This document shows, piece after piece, positions 27,488 to 34,984 of a DNA stretch of 64,000 bases (position 1 is the first letter of the stretch; every line of letters starts with the position of its first letter). The notes beneath the pieces are model-generated. The model saw only the letters and a program-made list of their open reading frames with translations. It was not told the origin of the DNA and searched no databases. The DNA is taken from positions 45,601-109,600 of the forward strand of contig NZ_KQ948027.1 in NCBI RefSeq assembly GCF_001513965.1, given 5' to 3'. The DNA comes from Streptomyces cellostaticus (GTDB lineage: Bacteria > Actinomycetota > Actinomycetes > Streptomycetales > Streptomycetaceae). The translations under genes and the position numbers were made by a program.

Positions 27488-28171
27488 ATGACCCGTGAGA
27501 TTCGCAGCAACGAGGAAGCCCGTCCGAAGCGTCGAGGTCTGAGGCTTGCGTCCTTCATCGCCTCGGCCGCACTGGTCACCGGGGGCGTCGTCCTTCCGGC
27601 GACCGCTGCCTTCGCCGACGGTGGTGCGGGCGGTGCCGGTGGTGCCGGCGGCAGCAGCCAGTCCGGACCCGCTGGTCCCGGTGGTAACGGTGGTACCGGC
27701 GGTAACAGTACGACCGGCAAGGGCGGCGACGGCGGCACCGGTGGTACCGGTGGTACCAGCGTTGACGGCACCGGCGGTCAGGGTGGCTCGGGAGGCGGCG
27801 GCGGTAGCAGCAACAGCGGCACCGGCGGCAACGGTGGTACCGGTGGTACCGGCGGCAGCAGCACCAACGGCGCCGCTGGCGGCGGTGGCGGTGGCGGTGG
27901 CGGTGGCGGTAGCAACACCGGCACCGGCGGCAACGGTGGTACCGGTGGTACCGGCGGCAACAGCACCAACGGCAACGCCGGCGGTGGCGGCTTCGGCGGT
28001 GGCGGTGGCGGTAGCAACACCGGCAAGGGCGGCAACGGCGGCACCGGCGGTGGCGGCGGCAACAGCACCAACGGCAACGGTGGTGCCGGTGGCGGCGGCG
28101 GTGCCGGTGGATCCGGTGGAGCCGGCGGTGGTGCCGGTGGTGCCGGTGGCGCCGGAGGCACCGGCAAGTAG
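27488..28171 (+). CDS. Secreted glycine-rich repeat protein
   Basis: 227 residues from the ATG at 27488 (another in-frame ATG is 12 bases upstream). A long charged n-region (MTREIRSNEEARPKRRGLRL) and hydrophobic core lead to a signal cleavage near ATAAFA-DGG. The mature 185 residues are almost only Gly with Thr, Asn, Ser, Ala: blocks of the type GGNGGTGGTGG followed by NSTNG or SSTNG recur about five times. This resembles mycobacterial PGRS tails and glycine-rich polyproline-II bundle proteins, without a PE domain. No cysteine, no anchor and no known domain. First of three consecutive secreted Gly-rich genes. Function unknown; matrix or surface role is inference. Confidence 0.8.
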   Translation: MTREIRSNEEARPKRRGLRLASFIASAALVTGGVVLPATAAFADGGAGGAGGAGGSSQSGPAGPGGNGGTGGNSTTGKGGDGGTGGTGGTSVDGTGGQGGSGGGGGSSNSGTGGNGGTGGTGGSSTNGAAGGGGGGGGGGGSNTGTGGNGGTGGTGGNSTNGNAGGGGFGGGGGGSNTGKGGNGGTGGGGGNSTNGNGGAGGGGGAGGSGGAGGGAGGAGGAGGTGK

Positions 28172-28287
28172 TCACCAGCCGGCCCACGGCCAGGGCGGCC
28201 GCGGCGCAGGTCGCGACCGCCCACCCCGGGTGGAGGTCCTCGGGCCTCCACCCCCTCTCCCCCCACACGAATGAACAGAGGATCCTC

Positions 28288-28782
28288 ATGTCGACAATTC
28301 GCTGGCGCCGTTCCGTCATGCACTGGCGCCGTTCCGTCATCCTGGCGGTATCCGCCGTGGGCCTCGCCACCGGCACCGCATGTGCCGCACACGCGTTGCC
28401 GAGCGCCGCGACCGTCACCGGCTACTCGGCAGGCGCACCCGGTGCTGTCCTCGCAGGCGGCACGGACTGCGGCCAGGGCGGTGCAGGCGGCCAGGGCGGG
28501 GCGGGCGGCCAGGGCGGGGCGCCTGGACAGCCGGGCAAGCCCGGACAGCCCGGCCAGTCCGCGTGTCGCGGGCTCGACAGCCTGCCGGACAAGTCCAAGG
28601 ACGAGCTCACGGTGCCGGACAAGGCGCACATCGTGTTGGTCGTCGCTTTCGGAGACGCCACGAAGGCCGAGGTCGCCCACAAGTACAAGGTCTCCGGAAA
28701 GGAGATCGAGACCTGGCAGCAGCAGTTTGTCCGGGGCGACTGGTCCGGGCAGATGGGAGACATCTCTCCCTCAAGTACCTGA
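28288..28782 (+). CDS. Secreted protein with collagen-like linker and HTH-like C-terminus
   Basis: 164 residues. Two near-identical N-terminal segments (RWRRSVMHWRRSVI) precede a signal core ending near AAHALPSA. Residues about 60-93 hold a Gly-rich, collagen-like stretch (CGQGGAGGQGGAGGQGG, then PGQPGKPGQPGQ) flanked by two cysteines. The C-terminal 60 residues are ordered: DKAHIVLVVAFGDATKAEVA and KYKVSGKEIETWQQQFVRGDW. That pattern matches the transposase/IS3 OrfA-type helix-turn-helix, which would be odd outside the cell. Whether the signal is cleaved, or acts as a membrane anchor, is not certain. Second gene of the Gly-rich trio, followed by a hairpin. Confidence 0.75.
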   Translation: MSTIRWRRSVMHWRRSVILAVSAVGLATGTACAAHALPSAATVTGYSAGAPGAVLAGGTDCGQGGAGGQGGAGGQGGAPGQPGKPGQPGQSACRGLDSLPDKSKDELTVPDKAHIVLVVAFGDATKAEVAHKYKVSGKEIETWQQQFVRGDWSGQMGDISPSST

Positions 28783-28791
28783 CACACCACC

Positions 28792-28825
28792 GGCGCCCCG
28801 GCCCGAATGCCCGGGCCGGGGTGCC
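28792..28825. terminator. Hairpin after second Gly-rich gene
   Basis: GGCGCCCCGGCCC / GGGCCGGGGTGCC (28792-28804 with 28813-28825), 13 bp with one mismatch, 8-base loop. Confidence 0.7.
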
Positions 28826-28876
28826 CCTATGAACCCATCGCAATTCACCTCGACATCTTCGGAAAGTAAGAAGCCC

Positions 28877-29458
28877 ATGCGTATGCGCTCTTGGAAACTC
28901 CGCCTCAGTCTCGCGGTCTCGGCCGCCGTGGTTGCAGGGGGTGCGATGACCCCGGCCGCGACGGCCGCGCCGATGCCCCAGGCGTCCCCGGCCACGGCGA
29001 GTGCCGCCCAGCAGCTCCCCCTCGGCAGCGGCAGCGGATCGGGAGGCGGTCAGCTCCCCGGAGGCGGAGGACTCGGCACCATTCAGGTGGGCAACGGCAG
29101 CGTGCGCATCGGCGACAAGATCTGCGCGGGCAACTGCAACGGGACCGTCAATGGAACCAACGGCTCGAACGGTGGCATCTGCGCCGGGCTGTGCAACGGC
29201 AGCGCCAACGGCGGCAACGGCACCGACGGCGCGGCGGGCGGCAACGGCACCAAGGGCGGGAACGGCGGGATCTGCGCCGGGGTATGCAACGGCAGTGCCA
29301 ACGGTGGCAACGGCGGCAACGGCGGCAACGGGGTCCCCGGCGGCGACGGCGGCGACGGCGGCGGCGGCGGGAACGGCGGAACCTGTGTCGGCGCCGGCTG
29401 CGAGACCGGCGGCCAGGGCGGCCGTGGGGGCAACGGTGGCAGCGGTGGCAGCGGCTGA
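28877..29458 (+). CDS. Secreted glycine-rich protein with paired-cysteine repeats
   Basis: 193 residues from the ATG at 28877 (GGAAAG upstream). Signal peptide RMRSWKLRLSLAVSAAVVAGG ... ATAA ends near residue 30. The mature part has an Ala/Gln segment, then three copies of ICAG-x-CNG-(S/T)-(A/V)-NG at about 77, 97 and 128, separated by GGNG blocks, and a fourth degenerate copy TCVGAGC near 167. The C-x3-C pairs (eight cysteines) suggest disulfides in an extracellular Gly-rich scaffold (inference). The stop is one base from the stop of the convergent phosphatase gene. No known family recognised. Confidence 0.8.
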   Translation: MRMRSWKLRLSLAVSAAVVAGGAMTPAATAAPMPQASPATASAAQQLPLGSGSGSGGGQLPGGGGLGTIQVGNGSVRIGDKICAGNCNGTVNGTNGSNGGICAGLCNGSANGGNGTDGAAGGNGTKGGNGGICAGVCNGSANGGNGGNGGNGVPGGDGGDGGGGGNGGTCVGAGCETGGQGGRGGNGGSGGSG

Positions 29459-29459
29459 C

Positions 29460-31823
29460 TCAGCTCGCGGTCCCCGAGAGCGACTGCTCGGCCCACACGG
29501 TCTTGCCGATCCGGTCGTGCCGGGTGCCCCAGCGTTCGGCGAGCTGGGCGACCAGCAGCAGGCCCCGGCCCCCCTCGTCGAAGATCCGGGCGCGCCGCAT
29601 GTGCGGGGTGGTGCCGCTGGAGTCGTAGACCTCGCAGATCAGAGTGGAGTCCTGGTGGATGAGACGCAGTCGGATGGGCGGGCGGCCGTAGCGGATGGCG
29701 TTGGTGACCAGCTCGCTGACCATCAGCTCGGTGGCGAACGCGGCCTCGTCCAGCCCCCACGCGGTCAGCTGCTCGCCCGTGTACTTGCGGGCCCGGGCCA
29801 CCACGGTGGGCTCGCTGTCCAGCTCCCACACGGCGACCCGGTCGGCGTGCAGCGCCCGGGTGCGGGCGACGAGCAGGGCGATGTCGTCGTCGGGACGGTG
29901 GCTCAGCAGCTCGGTGAGCACCCGGTCGCAGACCGAGTCCAGCGTCGGCGCGGGGCGGCCGAGCGCGGCGAACAGCTTGTCCAGGGCCTCGTCGATGTCG
30001 TGGTCGCGGGCTTCGAGCAGTCCGTCGGTGTAGAGGGCGAGCAGGCTGCCCTCGGGCAGTTCGGTCTCGAAGGCCTCGAAGGGCAGTCCGCCCAGCCCCA
30101 GGGGCGGGCCCGCGGGCACGTCGAGAAAGCGGACGGCGCCGTCCGGGGTGACCACGGCGGGCGGCGGATGGCCTGCCCGGGCGAGCGTGCACCGGCGCGA
30201 GACCGGGTCGTAGACCGCGTACAGGCAGGTGGTGCCGATGCCGCCGGCGGTCTCGGCGGCCGGGTCCGCGCTGCCCTCGTCGGCGGCCAGCCTGAGGACG
30301 AGGTCGTCGAGGTGGGTGAGCAGCTCGTCGGCGGGCAGGTCGACGTCGGCCAGCGTGCGCACCGCCGTGCGCAGCCGGCCCATGGTGGCGGAGGCGCGGA
30401 TGCCGTGGCCGACGACGTCACCGACGACGAGGGCGACCCGCGCGCCGGACAACGGGATCACATCGAACCAGTCGCCGCCCACGCCGGCCCGGGTGGCCGC
30501 GGGCAGATAGCGGGTGGCGATCTCCAGCGCGTCCTGGTCCGGCAGGCTGTGCGGGAGCAGGCTGCGCTGCAGGGCCATGGTGGTGGTGCGGGCCCGGGAG
30601 TACCGGCGGGCGCTGTGCAGGCCGGCGGCCGCCCTGGCCGTGAGGTCCTCGGCGAGCCGGAGATCCCCCGGGCCGAACGGCTCCGGGCGCCGGTGGCGGC
30701 CGAACAGGGCGACGCCGAGCGTGCTGCCCTCGGCGAGCACCGGCACCACCATCAGCGAGTGCGTGCCGTACGCGTGCAGCCAGGCGGCGGCCGGGTCCAC
30801 GGCCGCCCACCCCGCGATCACGGGGTCCGTGATGTCGTACAGGACGGACTGGCCCGAGGCCAGGCAGTCGGCCGGCGGCGAACCCGGCTCGTAGGCGGTC
30901 ACCTCGCCCACCCGGGCCCCGGCCGCGGGACCGTCGTCGTCCTGGACGGCACGTAGCGCGGCGCGGCGCAGGACGACCGGGCCCGCCGCGGTGTAGGACG
31001 GATCGGGCGGGCCGGTCGTGGTCCGCGGGGAGTCGAGCAGGTCCACGGCGACGAAGTCGGCGAGCCGGGGGACCGCGGCGTCGGCGAGTTCCTGCGCGGC
31101 GCGCCCGAGCTCGGAGGCCGGGCCGGTTTCCTCTTGGGCGTGCTGCGGGGCCGGGGAGTCCTGGGCGCGCCGGTGCGTGGCGAGGCAGACGGCGCGCACC
31201 GTGCCGGTGCCGTCCCTGAGCGGGGTGAGCATGGTCGGCGGACCGAGGTCCGGGCCGAGGCCGGCCTGCACCTCCCGCGGCTCGCCGGTCTCCAGTACCC
31301 GGCGCATCGTCCGGTCGGCCTCGTCGCTCGCGGGGCCGGGCACGATGTGCGGCAGGCGCAGCCCGTGCATCGCCGCCTCGGGCAGGGACAGTGCGTGTTC
31401 CAGGCGGCGGTTGGCGCGCATCAGGCGCAGCTCGGTGTCGAAGACGGCCAGCGGGAAGGGGGACTGGATGAACGCCCACTCCTCCAGCGGTTCGCCTCGG
31501 GGCGGCGGCGGCCGGTCCGCGACGGCGGTCACCACGAGCCAGTCGGCGTTGCCGGTGTCCGACGTCCGGCGGTGGGCGAGCAGTCCCAGTTCCAGACACC
31601 GGCCGTCCCGGTGCCGCAGCGGCAGCGTGCCGTTCCACCTCTCCCGCCCGGCCAGGGCCCGCCGTGCCGCCCCGACGCCGACGGCGAGCAGCGTCGCGGC
31701 GGGCCGTCCGACGACCTGAGAGGCCTCGTGGCCGAGCAGCCGCTGGGCTCCCTCGCTCCAGCCGGTCAGGATGCCCTGCTCGTCGATGGTGGCCGTGGCC
31801 GTGTACGTCGAGTGTCGCTCCAT
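29460..31823 (-). CDS. PAS-GAF-SpoIIE phosphatase with ATPase domain
   Basis: 787 residues from the ATG at 31823 (AAGGGCGAG about 8 bases upstream; a second ATG is two codons earlier). Order: PAS at about 1-115, second PAS to about 235, GAF at about 270-420 (FVAVDLLDSPR ... FGPGDLRLAEDLTARAAAGL), PP2C/SpoIIE phosphatase at about 430-645 (GGDWFDVIPLSGARVALVVGDVVGHG, LYTDGLLEARD, DDDIALLVART), and an anti-sigma-type HATPase at 650-785 (MVSELVTNAIRYG). This is the Streptomyces RsbU-like design that dephosphorylates anti-sigma antagonists. No sigma or antagonist gene is adjacent. Confidence 0.93.
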   Translation of the reverse strand: MERHSTYTATATIDEQGILTGWSEGAQRLLGHEASQVVGRPAATLLAVGVGAARRALAGRERWNGTLPLRHRDGRCLELGLLAHRRTSDTGNADWLVVTAVADRPPPPRGEPLEEWAFIQSPFPLAVFDTELRLMRANRRLEHALSLPEAAMHGLRLPHIVPGPASDEADRTMRRVLETGEPREVQAGLGPDLGPPTMLTPLRDGTGTVRAVCLATHRRAQDSPAPQHAQEETGPASELGRAAQELADAAVPRLADFVAVDLLDSPRTTTGPPDPSYTAAGPVVLRRAALRAVQDDDGPAAGARVGEVTAYEPGSPPADCLASGQSVLYDITDPVIAGWAAVDPAAAWLHAYGTHSLMVVPVLAEGSTLGVALFGRHRRPEPFGPGDLRLAEDLTARAAAGLHSARRYSRARTTTMALQRSLLPHSLPDQDALEIATRYLPAATRAGVGGDWFDVIPLSGARVALVVGDVVGHGIRASATMGRLRTAVRTLADVDLPADELLTHLDDLVLRLAADEGSADPAAETAGGIGTTCLYAVYDPVSRRCTLARAGHPPPAVVTPDGAVRFLDVPAGPPLGLGGLPFEAFETELPEGSLLALYTDGLLEARDHDIDEALDKLFAALGRPAPTLDSVCDRVLTELLSHRPDDDIALLVARTRALHADRVAVWELDSEPTVVARARKYTGEQLTAWGLDEAAFATELMVSELVTNAIRYGRPPIRLRLIHQDSTLICEVYDSSGTTPHMRRARIFDEGGRGLLLVAQLAERWGTRHDRIGKTVWAEQSLSGTAS

Positions 31824-32240
31824 CGCCATCTCGCCCTTGCTCGGCAGGCTCTCCCTGACCAGCATGATCCTGGGCGCCGCCGAGCACCAGCCCGGGCATC
31901 TGCACACGAACGGCGGCCGCCCGCAGCGGACGGCCACCGCCACGCGCGGTCGGGGTCAGCCGTTCGCCAGCGCCTGCACCCGGTCCAGTGCCCCGTTGCG
32001 GTGCTTGTCCGGGGGTCAATCCCCGGGCGCCCGGCCGGGAGGGTGTTGAGCTACCCGTTCGCCGGCGCCTGCACTCGGTCCAGTGCCCCGTTGCGGTGCT
32101 TGTCCGGGGGTCAATCCCCGGGCCCTCGGCCGGGAGGGTGTTGAGCTACCCGTTTGCCAGCGCCTGCACTCGGTCCAGTGCCCCGTTGCGGTGCTTGTCC
32201 GGGGGCCAATCCCCGGGCCCCCGGCCGGGAGGGTGTTGAG
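31824..32240. other. Promoter region of phosphatase gene plus tandem repeats
   Basis: About 130 bp upstream of the phosphatase gene without recognisable elements, then the 95-bp tandem array described separately, which reaches the lysozyme stop codon. No independent gene. Confidence 0.6.
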
Positions 32241-32286
32241 CTACCCGTCTGCCAGCGCCTGCACCCGGTCCAGTGCCCCGTTGAAC
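31956..32286. repeat. 95-bp tandem repeat at lysozyme 3' end
   Basis: Three full 95-bp units begin at 31956, 32051 and 32146, and a fourth, partial one at 32241 is the real 3' end of the lysozyme gene. Each unit starts with the complement of a stop codon and the last 13 lysozyme codons (NGALDRVQALA(N/D)G), followed by a spacer with a CCGGGG / CCCCGG hairpin and a second GGCCGGG dyad. So the gene's tail and its putative terminator have been copied in tandem. Confidence 0.93.
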
Positions 32287-33065
32287 TTGTCGTGGTCCCC
32301 GACGGTCGGGCCGGAGGACGTGTACTGCCACATCGTGTAGTACGACCATCCTGCCGGCAGTGTCCCGGGGTCCGAGGCGTAGCGGGCGATCCACAGCGGG
32401 TTGTTCGCGGCGAAACCGCCGTAGCCGCCGGTGCACTGGGTCCACCAGCTGGTGGCCGTGTAGATCACGGCGTCCCGGCCCGTACGCGCCTTGTAGGTGT
32501 TCAGGAAGTCGGCGATCCAGCTGACCATCGCACCGGCGGACTTGCCGTAGCAGGCGGCGCCGTAGGGGTTCCACTCGATGTCGAGCGCGCCGGGCAGTGT
32601 CCTGCCGTCCCTGGACCAGCCGCCGCCGTGGTCCACGAAGTAGTCGGCCTGGGTCGCGCCGCTCGTGGTGTCCGGGGTCGCGAAGTGGTACGCGCCGCGG
32701 ATCATGCCGACGTTGTAGGAGCCGTTGTACTGCTGGGCGAAGTACGGGTTCGTGTAGTACGTGCCTTCCGTGGCCTTCGTGTAGGCCCAGCGCACGCCGC
32801 TGCTCCACAGGGTGCTCCAGGCGACGTTGCCCTGGTAGCCGGCGACGTCGACGCCCTCGGTCTGGGTGACGGCAGCGGTGCTGGGGGTGCCGCTCCGGCC
32901 GTCGTGGGCGAGGACGCCCATGCCCATGTGGGCGGAGCCGCGCCCGGGGGTGGGCGCGGCGTGGGCCGTGGTGAGGGGGAGGGCGAGGGAGAGTGCCGCG
33001 AGCAGGGCCGTGACGAGGACGGCGAGGGGGCGCGGGCGGAGGGAACCGGGTCTGTGCACGGGCAT
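32241..33065 (-). CDS. Secreted GH25 lysozyme (muramidase)
   Basis: 274 residues from the ATG at 33065 with GGAGG upstream. Signal peptide (LRPRPLAVLVTALLAALSLALPL ... AHA region, cleaved near residue 36). The catalytic barrel starts with EGVDVAGYQGNVAW and carries the DxE catalytic pair in GALDIEWNPYGAACYG; RGAYHFATPDTTSGATQADYF and WIARYASDPGTLPAGWSYYTMWQY complete the family pattern. It cleaves the peptidoglycan glycan strand outside the cell. No binding domain is attached. The last 13 codons recur in the tandem array downstream. Confidence 0.94.
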   Translation of the reverse strand: MPVHRPGSLRPRPLAVLVTALLAALSLALPLTTAHAAPTPGRGSAHMGMGVLAHDGRSGTPSTAAVTQTEGVDVAGYQGNVAWSTLWSSGVRWAYTKATEGTYYTNPYFAQQYNGSYNVGMIRGAYHFATPDTTSGATQADYFVDHGGGWSRDGRTLPGALDIEWNPYGAACYGKSAGAMVSWIADFLNTYKARTGRDAVIYTATSWWTQCTGGYGGFAANNPLWIARYASDPGTLPAGWSYYTMWQYTSSGPTVGDHDKFNGALDRVQALADG

Positions 33066-33293
33066 GACGTGCCTCCGGGGAGTGAGGTGGGAGGACCGTA
33101 AAGTGCCGCTGACCCACTGGGCGTGGGCATGCCATTCCTTGCCTGATAAAGAAGCTACGCACGTAGATGACGGCGTGGGAAGGGGGTCCGGGGGCTGCCG
33201 TTGGTCTAAGCCTGCGAAATACTTACGGAGCTGCGGCGATGACGGCCTTTGACAGAAACTTTCAGGACAGCGAAACCGATCAGGGGTGCTGAC

Positions 33294-33785
33294 GTGCACG
33301 AGGACGAGAACGGCGACGGACATCGCGTCGCCGGTCAGGTGACACCGAGTGGTGCAGACCAGGAATTCCTGGCGCTGGAGCGCGAGTTGACCGTGCTGCT
33401 CAGGCGCGCCCGGGCCAACCAGGGCGAGATGGCCCGCGAGGTCCACCCCGACCTGGAGTCCGCCGCGTACGGCCTGCTCATCCGCCTCGACGAACTCGGC
33501 GGCCAGCGCGCCACCGAACTCGCCGGCTACATCGGCGTCGGCAAGGCCACCATGTCCCGCCAGCTGCGCGCGCTGGAGGAGCTGGGCCTCATCGCCCGCG
33601 AGCCCGACCCGGCCGACGGCCGCGCCTGGCTGGTGACCCTGACCGACGAGGGCCGCGGCCGCGTCGGCAAGGTCCGCGAGGCCCGCCGCGCCCGCTACGT
33701 CAGCCAGCTCGCCCACTGGGACCGCCGCGAGGTGGCGGAACTGGCCCGACTGCTGCACCAGTTGAACCGGGTCATGGAGAAGTAG
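33294..33785 (+). CDS. MarR family transcriptional regulator
   Basis: 163 residues from a GTG at 33294 with CAGGGG 7 bases upstream. Winged helix: LESAAYGLLIRLDELGGQRATELAGYIGVGKATMSRQLRALEELGLI is spread over about residues 55-105, then the wing REPDPADGRAWLVTLTDEG. Divergent from the lysozyme gene (about 230 bp apart), which makes that gene a possible target (inference). Confidence 0.92.
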   Translation: MHEDENGDGHRVAGQVTPSGADQEFLALERELTVLLRRARANQGEMAREVHPDLESAAYGLLIRLDELGGQRATELAGYIGVGKATMSRQLRALEELGLIAREPDPADGRAWLVTLTDEGRGRVGKVREARRARYVSQLAHWDRREVAELARLLHQLNRVMEK

Positions 33786-33804
33786 GCGAAGCCTCCCGGC
33801 AGCC

Positions 33805-34593
33805 TCACAGCTCCACGTACACCGCCGTCGCGTCGTCGTGCGTCTTGCTGCGGCCCAGGAACGCCCGCTCCTCGCGGTCCGCCGTCTCCAGCTCCCGTAC
33901 CCGGTCGACCAGACAGCGGGCGCCGTCCTTGGCGACCAGGTCGAACAGGGCCGTCCAGTCACCCTCGTGGAACTTCTCCGTCCAGCGGGTCGCACCGTCC
34001 GTCAGCGCGGCCAGGGCATGCACCTCGCGGCGGGGGACGGTGCCGGTCACCGCGCGGGAGGCGACCGCGGGGTCGGCGGCGGCCGTGAAGAACCCGCCCT
34101 CCTTGTTGCGCAGGTGGGCGTCGATCAGGGCGTCGGTGGCGAGGGCGGAGCGGGGCAGGCGGGCGAGGCGGTCGTCCAGGACCGGGGTGACCGTGCCGTC
34201 GGGGGACCGCAGCAGCAGTGCGGAGTCGGACAGGACCAGGTACTCCAGGGTGTCGGCCGACCAGCGGGTCAGGACGACGGTTGCCTGGGGAGTTCGCGGG
34301 TGAGAAAGCTCACAGGTCTGGGCATGGGCGTCGGCGGTTCGGCCGATCGCACGCGAAAGAATCTCCGGGAGCGTCAGATCTCGCCCGGAAACGGTCAGTT
34401 CGGTCAGCGCGCCGCCGAGTCGCGCGGTGAACCAGGGGACGGAATGCAGACACCCCGTCCCGTCCCGCGGCGGTGTCACCCCGTCCAGCAAGATCACGCA
34501 ACCTCCCTGACCGGAGGCGGGTAGTCCGACACCGGCGAAGTCCTCGTTGGGGCGGGTCGCGTCGCCGGGTTCCGAAACGAGATCAGTGCGCAT
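33805..34593 (-). CDS. PP2C-like protein phosphatase
   Basis: 262 residues, start at 34593 (MRTDLVSEPGD). PP2C metal-binding acids are visible in order: PGDATRPNEDFAGVG, GCVILLDGVTPPRDG, ALAALTDGATRW and THDDATAVYVEL. It is a compact cytoplasmic Ser/Thr phosphatase without extra domains. Convergent with marR (19 bp between stops) and divergent from the conservon. Confidence 0.82.
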   Translation of the reverse strand: MRTDLVSEPGDATRPNEDFAGVGLPASGQGGCVILLDGVTPPRDGTGCLHSVPWFTARLGGALTELTVSGRDLTLPEILSRAIGRTADAHAQTCELSHPRTPQATVVLTRWSADTLEYLVLSDSALLLRSPDGTVTPVLDDRLARLPRSALATDALIDAHLRNKEGGFFTAAADPAVASRAVTGTVPRREVHALAALTDGATRWTEKFHEGDWTALFDLVAKDGARCLVDRVRELETADREERAFLGRSKTHDDATAVYVEL

Positions 34594-34984
34594 CGAGCCA
34601 GTCTGCACGACCCCTTCACAGGCTCCGCCAAAGGCTGGCAAGCGCCGCCGAATTGGCACGCTCTCCCAGGTCAGGCGCCTGGTTTGGCAGCAAATGGCAC
34701 ACTCCGGGAAGGCGTGGCGGCGAATACTGTCAAAGCCTGCCGCGCACGTCCAACCGGCCCGCCGTACAGGAGCACCGCACGCGCCGGAGGAACTTGCCCG
34801 TCAACTCCCCTCCGATGTTCACTCCTTCGGGTGGCGGGTCGGGTGATGCACGACCACTGCCCACCGGCGCTGGGAGGGTCGGGAACCGTACGAACACGGG
34901 TGTACGCACCCCTTGGCACCAAGACCACGGGTTGGCACCAAGACCACGGGGCGCCCCCCGGGCCCTTGGGTAGACGAGTCAGGA
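34594..34984. promoter_or_regulatory. Conservon upstream region with 19-bp tandem duplication
   Basis: 391 bp without a gene. TTGGCACCAAGACCACGGG occurs twice head-to-tail at 34913-34931 and 34932-34950, about 35 bp before the cvnA start. Further upstream TGGCACGCTC and TGGCACACTC recur at about 34655 and 34696. No promoter could be assigned by eye. Confidence 0.6.

Noticed and set aside
31956..32286. CRISPR or attachment-site array in the 95-bp repeats
   Set aside because: Units abut each other and contain the lysozyme tail; no spacers or integrase.
32146..33162. Alternative frame across the lysozyme gene ending in the repeat
   Set aside because: Arg/Pro/His-rich shadow of the GH25 gene; only its last codons coincide with the duplicated lysozyme tail.
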